From an uncultured Chitinophagaceae bacterium (GTDB lineage: Bacteria; Bacteroidota; Bacteroidia; Chitinophagales; Chitinophagaceae), in the NCBI GenBank assembly GCA_946885665.1, contig CAMPGT010000089.1, positions 1 to 13,790 on the forward strand: a stretch of 13,790 nucleotides of DNA, written 5' to 3'. The position numbers were made by a program, and so were the translations under genes. Below, one piece after another: positions 7,854-13,790 of the stretch (position 1 is the first letter of the stretch; the number at the start of each line of letters is the position of its first letter). Under the pieces are notes generated by a model that worked only from the letters and a program-made list of their open reading frames with translations, was not told the DNA's origin and did no database searches.

Positions 7854-9221
7854 ATGGAACACGAACCAACTGAATATCCGGACCAAACACCATCCCCATT
7901 ACACCTCAACGAAAACACCAAACCGAACACACTCTTCACCCGGCGGGAAATGATTGGAATGTCCAGTATGGCCGGCCTCGCGGCATTGACCGGCATCGCG
8001 CCAGGCGCCACCGCACAAACCCTGCAAAAAAGGCCGCGCATCGCCTGCCTCGTCACCTTCTGGGGCGCCCCGGGATCACATGCCGACTGGATCATCGACA
8101 AACTGATGGACGGCTACTGGTGGCAGGGGAAACACACACCCTCACGAGTGGACGTCGTGTCCGTTTACATCCATCAGCTCCACACCAGCACACTGGGCCA
8201 GAAAGTATGCAAGGCGAAAAATATTCCTATCTATAAATCGGTCGGCGAGGCCGTAACACTCGGCGGGAAAGAGCTCGCAGTCGATGGTGTTGTCATTGTC
8301 GGGGAACATGGCAATTATCCAACTGATCTGAAAGGGCACTGGCTCCTGCCGCGCTGGTGGATGTATCAGCAGATGATCCGCGTTTTCGAACAAAGCAAAC
8401 GCTCGGTGCCTGTGTTTAACGACAAGCACTTCTCTTACAATTGGGACGACGCTAAATGGATGTTCGACAAGTCGCGTGAACTGAACTTCCCACTCACCGG
8501 CGGTTCATCCATACCCACCTACTTTCGCAAACCCGAGATAGAACTCGCTAACGATACGCCCATAAAAAATTCCATCGTAGTGGGCGGCGCATCAGACGAA
8601 GGAGCCATTTTCCATTGTATTGACACGCTCCAGGCCTTTGTGGAACGCCGCAAGGGCGGTGAAACAGGCGTTCAATCGGTCCAGTCCATTCGCGGACCTG
8701 AAACATGGAAGTGGGTCGAACAAAATCCCTGGGCAGGCAACCTGCTTGAAGCTGTGCGGAAAAAATTTGACCTGAAGCCGGGACACTTCCAGGAAACCCG
8801 CCATCCAAACGTGTGCATCGTAGAGTATCGTGATGGAACGAAAGCAGCGGTAATTTCCGGCCGCGGAGTAGGGTGGACCTACGCCGGCGAAATAGACGGG
8901 CAAAAAGAGCCAACGATCGTGTCGATGCTCGGCTGGCCCGGTCCCTATTCGCAATACCATGCCGCAAACGCACACTCGCACTGGATCACCGAGATGATGG
9001 TAACCGGAAAGGAACCTTTCAACGCAGAACGGCTGCTGCTTTCCACGGGCATTGTAAACTATTACATGGATTCGAACTGGGAGAACGGACAATATTCCGC
9101 CATTGGAAAACGCTTAGAAACGCCGTACATGAACATGACCTATCGGCCCACACGCGGAGCGATGTTTGAAAAGGGCGAACGTCCGCCGAACATCCCTTAC
9201 ATCCGAGGATTTGAATCATAG
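7854..9221 (+). CDS. Tat-exported divergent Gfo/Idh/MocA-like protein, function unknown
   Basis: This is a 455-residue exported protein of uncertain activity. A 28-residue hydrophilic leader precedes a Tat-like signal (TRREMIGMSS, arginines at 30-31, then AGLAALTGIAPGATAQ). The mature part starts with a Rossmann-like strand (RIACLVTFWGAPGSHADWI, 62-80). DGVVIVGEHGNYP (144-156) and VPVFNDKHFSYNWDDAKWM (185-203) occupy the places where Gfo/Idh/MocA oxidoreductases carry their third and fourth core strands, with NDKH replacing the usual EKP. The second half (about 215-400) resembles the open-sheet substrate domain. The classical GxGxxG nucleotide loop is missing, so NAD(P) use is doubtful. It lies 85 bases after the GH32-like gene and 29 before the M19 gene, suggesting an operon. 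The superfamily assignment is inference from motif layout; the Tat signal is fairly clear. Confidence 0.7.
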   Translation: MEHEPTEYPDQTPSPLHLNENTKPNTLFTRREMIGMSSMAGLAALTGIAPGATAQTLQKRPRIACLVTFWGAPGSHADWIIDKLMDGYWWQGKHTPSRVDVVSVYIHQLHTSTLGQKVCKAKNIPIYKSVGEAVTLGGKELAVDGVVIVGEHGNYPTDLKGHWLLPRWWMYQQMIRVFEQSKRSVPVFNDKHFSYNWDDAKWMFDKSRELNFPLTGGSSIPTYFRKPEIELANDTPIKNSIVVGGASDEGAIFHCIDTLQAFVERRKGGETGVQSVQSIRGPETWKWVEQNPWAGNLLEAVRKKFDLKPGHFQETRHPNVCIVEYRDGTKAAVISGRGVGWTYAGEIDGQKEPTIVSMLGWPGPYSQYHAANAHSHWITEMMVTGKEPFNAERLLLSTGIVNYYMDSNWENGQYSAIGKRLETPYMNMTYRPTRGAMFEKGERPPNIPYIRGFES

Positions 9222-9250
9222 ATTGTACGAACGATTAAACTGACCAACCC

Positions 9251-10492
9251 ATGAAACGAAGAGACGTTATCAGGCGCTTAACACTCCTGCCTATAGCGGG
9301 GACTATTCTTCCCATGCCCTCGCTGTTCGCCGGCCCTGCGGATGAAAACAACCATTCTTCGCCTTTGCAAACAAAGCCGATGCCCCGGCTGCATCGCGAA
9401 GCATTTGTGATGGACGGACATGTACACGTAATGACGCGCGAACTGTTGATGAATACCGATATAGGCCAACGCTATCCCGATGGCAACGTCGACCTGCCAA
9501 GAGCTAAGGAAGGCGGCCTCGACGCCATGTTCTTCACCGTGTATACGCCCGAACATTACTATCCAGGCAGGTTCGAAACCAAAAACACATTTCGCGTGGT
9601 GAACCTGGCCCTCGACCAGATCAAAAAGAACAATGCCATGATTGAGCTGGCGCTCACCGCTTCCGATATCGAACGAATCAACAAGAAAGGTAAAATGGCG
9701 GCCTTCCTCGACCTGGAAGGCGGGTATGACCTCGATGGCGATATCAATCTGCTGCGCGCGCTCTACAAGCTGGGCCTGCGCTCCATGCAGCTCACCGCAC
9801 ACAACACAACCAACGCTTTTATTGATTCGTGCAACGACGTTAGCCGTTGGAACGGCATCAACGACCTCGGGAAAAAGATCATCGCCGAAATGAACAGCCT
9901 CGGTATGGTCATTAACGTTGCGCATGCATCCAACGACGCCATCCTTCAAAGTGCTGCGGCGAGTAAACATCCCGTCATCTACAGTCATGGCGGCTTTTAC
10001 GGCATCGTCCCTCACCCGCGCTGCATTACCGACGAAGCCGCAAAAGCGGTGGCATCAAAAGGTGGCGTGATCGGTATTCAATTCGGAAGTCTTTTTAACA
10101 ATCCAAAATACTGGGCGTGGCAAAAAACACCGAAAGAAACCAAGCCGGCCTCAGTGCAGGTATCTTCCACGAAAACAATTGAAGATGTAGATAAGCAACT
10201 GGCGAAAGAAGTTCCGCTCAATTTCAGGGGAACCATTCCCGATGAATATTGGATGCATGTGGATCAACTGGCTAAAGTGATTGATTATGGAGTGAAATTG
10301 GTTGGCGACGACCACATCGCATTGGGTTCCGACTTTGATGGCGGCCCCGAGCTTCCACGCGAAATCAAAGATATCAGCGACTATCCGCAGATGACGATAG
10401 CGATGCAAAAGCTGGGCTACAGCGACCAGCGCATCAAAAAGATCCTCGGCTTAAATTGGTTGCGCGTAATCCGCCAGGTAACTGGAGGATAG
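9251..10492 (+). CDS. Exported membrane-dipeptidase-like metallohydrolase (peptidase M19)
   Basis: This 413-residue amidohydrolase-fold enzyme of the renal dipeptidase family would hydrolyse a dipeptide or related amide. The N-terminus MKRRDVIRRLTLLPIAGTIL is a probable Tat signal. M19 landmarks appear in order: DGHVHV (H57, H59), FLDLEGG (bridging-glutamate position, E156), INVAHAS (H225), YSHGGFYGIVPHPR (H246, with R257), and GSDFDGG (D361). In human dipeptidase the zinc ligands are His20, Asp22, Glu125, His198 and His219. Here the Asp22 position is histidine (HxH instead of HxD), and SHS becomes SHGG, so metal use or substrate may differ from the classical enzyme. Length matches bacterial relatives. 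It ends 10 bases from the oppositely transcribed AraC gene, with no obvious terminator in between. Family is well supported; dipeptide specificity is not. Confidence 0.88.
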   Translation: MKRRDVIRRLTLLPIAGTILPMPSLFAGPADENNHSSPLQTKPMPRLHREAFVMDGHVHVMTRELLMNTDIGQRYPDGNVDLPRAKEGGLDAMFFTVYTPEHYYPGRFETKNTFRVVNLALDQIKKNNAMIELALTASDIERINKKGKMAAFLDLEGGYDLDGDINLLRALYKLGLRSMQLTAHNTTNAFIDSCNDVSRWNGINDLGKKIIAEMNSLGMVINVAHASNDAILQSAAASKHPVIYSHGGFYGIVPHPRCITDEAAKAVASKGGVIGIQFGSLFNNPKYWAWQKTPKETKPASVQVSSTKTIEDVDKQLAKEVPLNFRGTIPDEYWMHVDQLAKVIDYGVKLVGDDHIALGSDFDGGPELPREIKDISDYPQMTIAMQKLGYSDQRIKKILGLNWLRVIRQVTGG

Positions 10493-10502
10493 CATAGACT
10501 GG

Positions 10503-11414
10503 TTAGTTGAACGAGGCCCTGAACGCCAATGGCGACAGATTCGTTTTTATTTTAAATAATTTGCTGAACGACTGAGGATGTTCAAATCCCAGTTCGTAAG
10601 CGATTTCACTCACCGATAAATCTGTCGTAGATAACCTTTCTTTCGCCTTTTCTATCAGCTTGTCGTGGATGTGCTGTTGCGTGCTTTGCCCCGTCAGCAC
10701 TTTCAATAAACCACTCAAATAACCCGGCGACACATTAAGTGTTTCCGCAACATACTGCACAGTAGGCAACCCGTTTGCTGGCACGCTGCCGTTGTTGAAA
10801 TAGTCGTCGAGCAAAGTTTCGAGCCGGCCAAGAATCTCGTGGTTGGTTATTTTTCGGGTGATGAATTGCCGCTGGTAGAAACGCTCAGCGTAGTTGAGTA
10901 ACGTCTGCACTTGCGAAATCATAATGTTCTGACTAAACTGATCCATGTTTGCGCGGTACTCCTGCCGTATGTTTTCGATAATATCGTTCATGATCGTCTC
11001 TTCCCGCTCCGAAAGAAACAGCGCCTCATTGACCGCGTAATCAAAGAATTCATAATGGCGGATGGTTTTGGCCAGAGGTGTATTCCAAAGAAAGTCGGGG
11101 TGAATCAGTAACATCCACCCCGAACGTTTTTTTGTGTCATGACCCGGATCCACTCTCAGCACCTGGTTAGGCGCCATGCAATACATGATGCCCTCGTCGA
11201 AATCATATTTCTGCTGGCCGTAAAACATTTTACCAACACCCCTTTTCACCGAAACGGTGTAGTAGTCGAACACGCAGGCTGCCCCTTCCGCGATAGAAAA
11301 CTTCATCTTTGAATAATCCACCACGCTGATCAAAGGATGTTCGGGCGGCGGCAGTTCGCTCAAACGATGAAATTCGTTGATGGAAGTTATTCTCAGCAGT
11401 TTTCTATTATTCAT
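10503..11414 (-). CDS. AraC-family transcriptional regulator
   Basis: This is a 303-residue DNA-binding regulator. The C-terminal ~100 residues form the double helix-turn-helix of AraC/XylS proteins: VQYVAETLNVSPGYLSGLLK for the first helix pair and LSVSEIAYELGFEHPQSFSK for the second, followed by FKIKTNLSPLAFR. The N-terminal part (about 25-180) is a divergent sensor domain with no ligand motif I recognise. The ATG at 11414-11412 is preferred; a GTG directly before it (11417-11415) would add one residue. The gene lies 10 bases after the stop of the interrupted dehydrogenase on the same strand, so both probably share a transcript, and the regulator may control that dehydrogenase. The amber stop upstream could reduce its expression by polarity. 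It is tail-to-tail with the M19 gene, which it need not regulate. Confidence 0.92.
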   Translation of the reverse strand: MNNRKLLRITSINEFHRLSELPPPEHPLISVVDYSKMKFSIAEGAACVFDYYTVSVKRGVGKMFYGQQKYDFDEGIMYCMAPNQVLRVDPGHDTKKRSGWMLLIHPDFLWNTPLAKTIRHYEFFDYAVNEALFLSEREETIMNDIIENIRQEYRANMDQFSQNIMISQVQTLLNYAERFYQRQFITRKITNHEILGRLETLLDDYFNNGSVPANGLPTVQYVAETLNVSPGYLSGLLKVLTGQSTQQHIHDKLIEKAKERLSTTDLSVSEIAYELGFEHPQSFSKLFKIKTNLSPLAFRASFN

Positions 11415-11424
11415 CACTATTTTT

Positions 11425-12189
11425 TTAAAGGGCCTGTCCTCCGGATACTTCTATCCGCTGGCCATTGATCCAATACGCGGCATCGGTACACAAAAACGCC
11501 ACCACGCCGCCAATGTCGTCCGGTAAACCCACGCGCCCCAGTGCTGTAATGCTCGCAATTCGTGTATTGATCTCTTTGTTGTCTCGTGTACGGCCGCCAC
11601 CGAAATCAGTTTCGATCGCTCCCGGCGCCACTACATTCGCCCTTATTTTTTTCGGTCCTAACTCTTTTGCGAGGTAGCGGGTGAGTGTTTCCACGGCACT
11701 TTTCATGGAGCCGTACACAGAAGATCCGGGCATCGTGATCCTGGTAAGTCCGGATGAAATATTGACAATACCTCCACCTTCATTGATAAAAGGTAGTGCA
11801 TTCTGTGTCAGGAAAAATACGCCCTAGTAGTGGATATTAAAAATGGCATCAACCTGCTCTTCGGTAGTTTCCTCGGCTGGTGCGTACAAAGCTGTCCCTG
11901 CGTTATTGATCAGAAAATCAAAACGCGGGCTGCCCATTTCACCATTTAAACGGTTGGTAACATCCTTGATGAAGCCGTCGAATTGTTTTACGTTACTCGT
12001 ATCCAATGGTAAGGCAAATGACTTCCTTCCGGTCTTACGAATCTGTGCGACCACTTCCTCGGCCGCGGCTTCGTTGGTGTTGTAGGTAATCACCACATTC
12101 AATCCGGCATCGGCAAGAGCCACTGCCATGTTTCTGCCCAATCCGCGGCTGCCGCCTGTTACAATCGCTGTTTTACTTGTTGCACTCAT
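11425..12189 (-). pseudogene. Short-chain dehydrogenase/reductase gene interrupted by an in-frame amber codon
   Basis: Read through as one frame this is a normal 254-codon SDR gene, but codon 122 is TAG (11826-11824). The first part (12189-11827, 121 residues) carries the NADP-binding motif TGGSRGLGR (11-19), LPLDTSN (60-66) and NNAG (95-98). After the stop the same frame continues with GVFFLTQNALPF, NISSG (catalytic serine region, 143-147), YGSMK (Y159, K163), the proline-glycine loop APGAIETDF and a C-terminal INGQRIEVSGG. The catalytic Y-x-x-x-K lies after the stop, so a truncated product would be inactive. There is no frameshift and no other damage, so one base change (from AAG or CAG, for example) explains it. 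It could be a recent nonsense mutation, a sequencing error or, less likely, a suppressed amber. A reinitiated fragment from the ATG at 11733 would lack the cofactor domain. Confidence 0.9.
11824..11826 (-). other. Premature amber stop in the SDR gene
   Basis: The plus-strand CTA reads TAG on the minus strand, in frame with both the upstream cofactor-binding half and the downstream catalytic half. The surrounding residues read FNIHY-stop-GVFFLTQ. Intact family members normally have a lysine, glutamine or similar residue there. Confidence 0.92.
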
Positions 12190-12317
12190 CTTTATTTGTA
12201 TTTAGTATGATTGATTCAGATGGAGCAGCAAAGTTCAGTAAACATTTTTGAAGCGGTTGTAACCCAATCTGCTTTTCTTGTAGCCAAAATTCGTTTTTTG
12301 CCACAAAGGTGTTTGTT

Positions 12318-12534
12318 CTGGTGGATAGTATCTCCAGTTGAGAAGCACTTTATATATCGCCTGCTTTTGGGGAAACCGTTCCCAATCTGGCACGAAAGCA
12401 AAGGTGTGCCATATTCAAAATGCAGTACAGGCCAGCATTTCAGCAATTGGCACGTGATTGGGATTTTTGCAGCAGGTTTTTCATAGGATATTGGATTTAA
12501 ACACGGCCCGGATGTCTATCCGGGCTTCTTTTTT
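12318..12534 (+). ncRNA. Candidate structured small RNA ending in an intrinsic terminator
   Basis: The plus strand shows nested complementary segments before a strong terminator. The outer stem pairs TCCCAATC (12380-12387) with GATTGGGA (12456-12463), 8 pairs. It encloses TGGCACG/TGTGCCA (12388-12394 with 12405-12411, one G-T wobble, 10-base loop) and AAATGC/GCATTT (12418-12423 with 12435-12440, 11-base loop), so a three-way junction is possible. A further hairpin, CTGGtGGA with TCTCCAG (12318-12337), lies upstream. GGGAA-ACCG-TTCCC (12370-12383) competes with the outer stem. The 5' end is unknown and I found no good promoter. The same pairings would also form in a minus-strand leader of the SDR gene. 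Stems this short can arise by chance, so this is a hypothesis. Confidence 0.25.
12506..12534 (+). terminator. Strong intrinsic terminator, plus strand
   Basis: A perfect 8-pair stem, GCCCGGAT (12506-12513), tetraloop GTCT, ATCCGGGC (12518-12525), is followed by the T-rich tail TTCTTTTTT. It points right, yet no recognised plus-strand gene lies between 10492 and here. In the other direction the tail is only CGTGTTTAAA, so it would be a poor terminator for the methyltransferase, although a bidirectional role cannot be excluded. Confidence 0.8.
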
Positions 12535-12604
12535 ATGCTGCATGTGCTTAAGCTGTCGCTTCACTGTTCAACACCAGTGAGGGCGGCCGCGGGGAGTCTC
12601 TCGT

Positions 12605-13648
12605 TTATTTCCAGGCGATTGCTGCGCTGGCGGGGCCCGCGAGTGGCAACAGGTCCACTTTTTTAAAGCCGGTTTGCTTCACCCATTGGCTGAAATCATC
12701 GATCGTAAAATCGAATCCCTCGCCGGTTTCAATCAGCATGTTCAAACTCATCGTGAGGCCGAATACATTCTGGCTGCGATCGCTGTCGATAATATTTTCA
12801 ATCGCCACAAATGCGCCGTTTTCAGGCAACGCATCGTACGCTTTTTTAATGAGCGTCAATTTCTTTTCTTCATTCCAATCGTGCAGAATCATCCCCATCA
12901 CAATAATATCCGCTGCAGGAAATGCATCTTTGAAAAAATTACCCTTCGCTGTTTTTACTTTTTGCTCCACACCGAATTTTTTTATGTTTTCTTTGGCGAT
13001 CCGCTCCACTTCCGGCAAATCGAAACTGGTACAGGCAATCTGCGGTTGATGTTTGGCAACCTGTATGCTTAGCATCGCGCCGGCGCCACCGATGTCGCAA
13101 AGCGTTTTGTAGTTTGAGAAATCAAATTTATTAGCGAAAGCGATGAAGTTGCCGGTAGAAATTCCCGACATGGCATTGATAAATTCTCGAAGGCGCTCGG
13201 GCGATGAATACAGCGCTTCGAACATATTCGATTGTTCTTCTCTGATCTCGTTCTGGGGTAAACCGGTTTGCAGTCCCTCATCCAGGTTCGCCCAAAAACG
13301 AAACAACCGGTTATTGGCCATTTCGAGCATCCCGCCAATGTAGGTTTGCTTGTTCTTGTCCAGCAGAAGTCCTGTTGCAGGGGTGTTGCCATATACCGCC
13401 GCATCGCCTGATCCTTTTCTTTCAAGTAATTTCAAAGCAACCAGTGTATCGAGAAAATCGGCTGCGTGCCTGTCGGTACATCCCCATCCCGACGCCTTTT
13501 TGATCTCTGCCAATGGAAGCGGCTTTGACGACAGGTTGGTAAACAAATTCGCGCTTACGGCAGTCAACAGAACCTTGGAGGGCCAGAAACCGAAAGCTAT
13601 CTGCATGATTTGCGGTACACCAGACGCGGCGATGGATTCGTCCTGCAT
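12605..13648 (-). CDS. SAM-dependent O-methyltransferase (two-domain, plant/CrtF-type)
   Basis: This 347-residue enzyme transfers a methyl group from S-adenosylmethionine, most likely to a hydroxyl of a small molecule. Residues about 10-100 form the winged-helix dimerisation domain typical of this family (PQIMQIAFGFWPSKVLLTAV; later FLDTLVALKLLERKG). The catalytic Rossmann domain covers about 165-347: the SAM loop LCDIGGAGAMLSIQVA (183-198), the acidic ribose-binding motif FDLPEV (209-214), and MILHDWNEEK (253-262), with H256 in the place of the catalytic base of plant O-methyltransferases. A late IEN (283-285) and a C-terminal TGFKKVDLLPLAG complete the fold. Length is typical. The family includes hydroxyneurosporene, acetylserotonin and antibiotic methyltransferases, and nothing nearby fixes the substrate. 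It is transcribed alone here, with a possible promoter in the 142 bases before its start. Confidence 0.9.
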   Translation of the reverse strand: MQDESIAASGVPQIMQIAFGFWPSKVLLTAVSANLFTNLSSKPLPLAEIKKASGWGCTDRHAADFLDTLVALKLLERKGSGDAAVYGNTPATGLLLDKNKQTYIGGMLEMANNRLFRFWANLDEGLQTGLPQNEIREEQSNMFEALYSSPERLREFINAMSGISTGNFIAFANKFDFSNYKTLCDIGGAGAMLSIQVAKHQPQIACTSFDLPEVERIAKENIKKFGVEQKVKTAKGNFFKDAFPAADIIVMGMILHDWNEEKKLTLIKKAYDALPENGAFVAIENIIDSDRSQNVFGLTMSLNMLIETGEGFDFTIDDFSQWVKQTGFKKVDLLPLAGPASAAIAWK

Positions 13649-13710
13649 AGTTGAATATTTTAGCGTTTAGGAATCCAGGGACGTGATGGGTGCTTTCTGT
13701 AAGGCGGAAC

Positions 13711-13731
13711 TAAAGTTAGAAAATAACTTTG
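13711..13731. promoter_or_regulatory. Inverted repeat with opposed -7-like elements upstream of the methyltransferase
   Basis: AAAGTTA (13712-13718) and its reverse complement TAACTTT (13724-13730) are separated by five bases. The right arm reads TAACTTTG on the plus strand, an exact TAnnTTTG. The left arm reads TAACTTTA on the minus strand, one base off, about 65 bases before the methyltransferase start. This could be a divergent promoter or an operator; no -33 box is clear on either strand. Confidence 0.3.
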
Positions 13732-13790
13732 AGTATTATTGCTCCACATTTCGATAGCCCGCAAACCACTTCTTAAAGAAATTCACACCC

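Larger units (their letters stand above)
12190..12604. other. Gene-free region between the SDR and methyltransferase genes
   Basis: These 415 bases contain no protein gene I can support. Two overlapping frames (plus 12220-12486 and minus 12446-12216) encode unrecognisable sequence. The stretch does hold a strong plus-strand terminator (12506-12534), the palindrome GGTT-GT-AACC (12255-12264), the motif CCCAATC at 12263 and 12381 with its reverse complement at 12456, and a direct repeat TGGCACG (12388 and 12448). The paired segments are described in the candidate RNA entry. No convincing TAnnTTTG promoter was found on either strand; the nearest is CATTTTTG at 12243-12250 on the plus strand, one base off. 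Confidence 0.6.

Noticed and set aside
8592..9092. 166-codon minus-strand open frame (and the neighbouring frame 8548-8973)
   Set aside because: Both are antisense to the Gfo/Idh/MocA-like gene, overlap each other and have cysteine- and arginine-rich sequence without a family signature.
9278..10015. 245-codon open frame on the minus strand
   Set aside because: It lies wholly antisense to the M19 gene, whose family motifs are clear. The antisense translation shows no recognisable domain and reflects the G+C-rich codon use of the real gene.
11425..11733. 102-codon frame as an independent small gene
   Set aside because: It is simply the 3' part of the SDR frame starting at an internal methionine. 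It lacks the cofactor-binding half and is better described as part of the interrupted gene.
12220..12486. Plus-strand open frame of 88 codons ending 20 bases before the strong terminator
   Set aside because: The position is suggestive, but the translation has no recognisable domain, no promoter is evident, and the same DNA contains paired segments that fit a structured RNA better. It is not called as a gene.
1..13790. tRNA, rRNA, CRISPR arrays, insertion sequences or prophage genes
   Set aside because: I saw no tRNA-like cloverleaf, no regularly spaced repeats, no transposase or integrase motifs and no paired terminal repeats anywhere in the window.

Overview
The window looks like chromosomal DNA of a Bacteroidota species, probably a Chitinophagaceae- or Cytophagales-like environmental heterotroph. 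The main support is a SusC/SusD outer-membrane pair, lipoproteins with Bacteroidota-style lipoboxes, little Shine-Dalgarno signal before most starts, and several matches to the Bacteroidota -7 promoter element TAnnTTTG. Base composition varies by eye. Hand-counted sample lines are 42% G+C at 4921-4980 (photolyase) and 65% at 8041-8100 (Gfo/Idh/MocA-like gene).

Layout from left to right. (1) 1-3716, minus strand: a SusD-like lipoprotein cut by the window edge and, upstream of it in transcription, a complete SusC/RagA TonB-dependent transporter. (2) 3717-4303: a 587-base intergenic region with three exact TAnnTTTG elements, a minus-strand terminator-like hairpin and a perfect 8-base inverted repeat. 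(3) 4304-6158, plus strand: a Blc-type lipocalin lipoprotein overlapping by 11 bases a CPD-type photolyase. (4) 6230-10492, plus strand: three consecutive exported enzymes, each starting with a twin-arginine (Tat-like) signal: a GH32-like five-bladed-propeller glycosidase, a divergent Gfo/Idh/MocA-like protein and an M19 dipeptidase-like metallohydrolase. (5) 10503-12189, minus strand: a short-chain dehydrogenase gene split by an in-frame amber codon, followed by an AraC-family regulator. (6) 12190-12604: a gene-free stretch with a strong plus-strand intrinsic terminator preceded by nested complementary segments, possibly a small structured RNA. (7) 12605-13648, minus strand: a SAM-dependent O-methyltransferase of the two-domain plant/CrtF type.

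How the parts may work together. SusC/SusD would import an oligomeric ligand through the outer membrane. The Tat-exported trio could process a related glycoconjugate in the periplasm, but the sequence does not show the substrate and a functional link to SusCD is inference. The lipocalin and photolyase form a translationally coupled stress/DNA-repair unit. The AraC regulator lies just downstream of the broken dehydrogenase and probably shares its transcript. The most notable points are the single amber stop in an otherwise intact dehydrogenase, the Tat trio with atypical active-site motifs, and the possible structured RNAs in the two large gaps.
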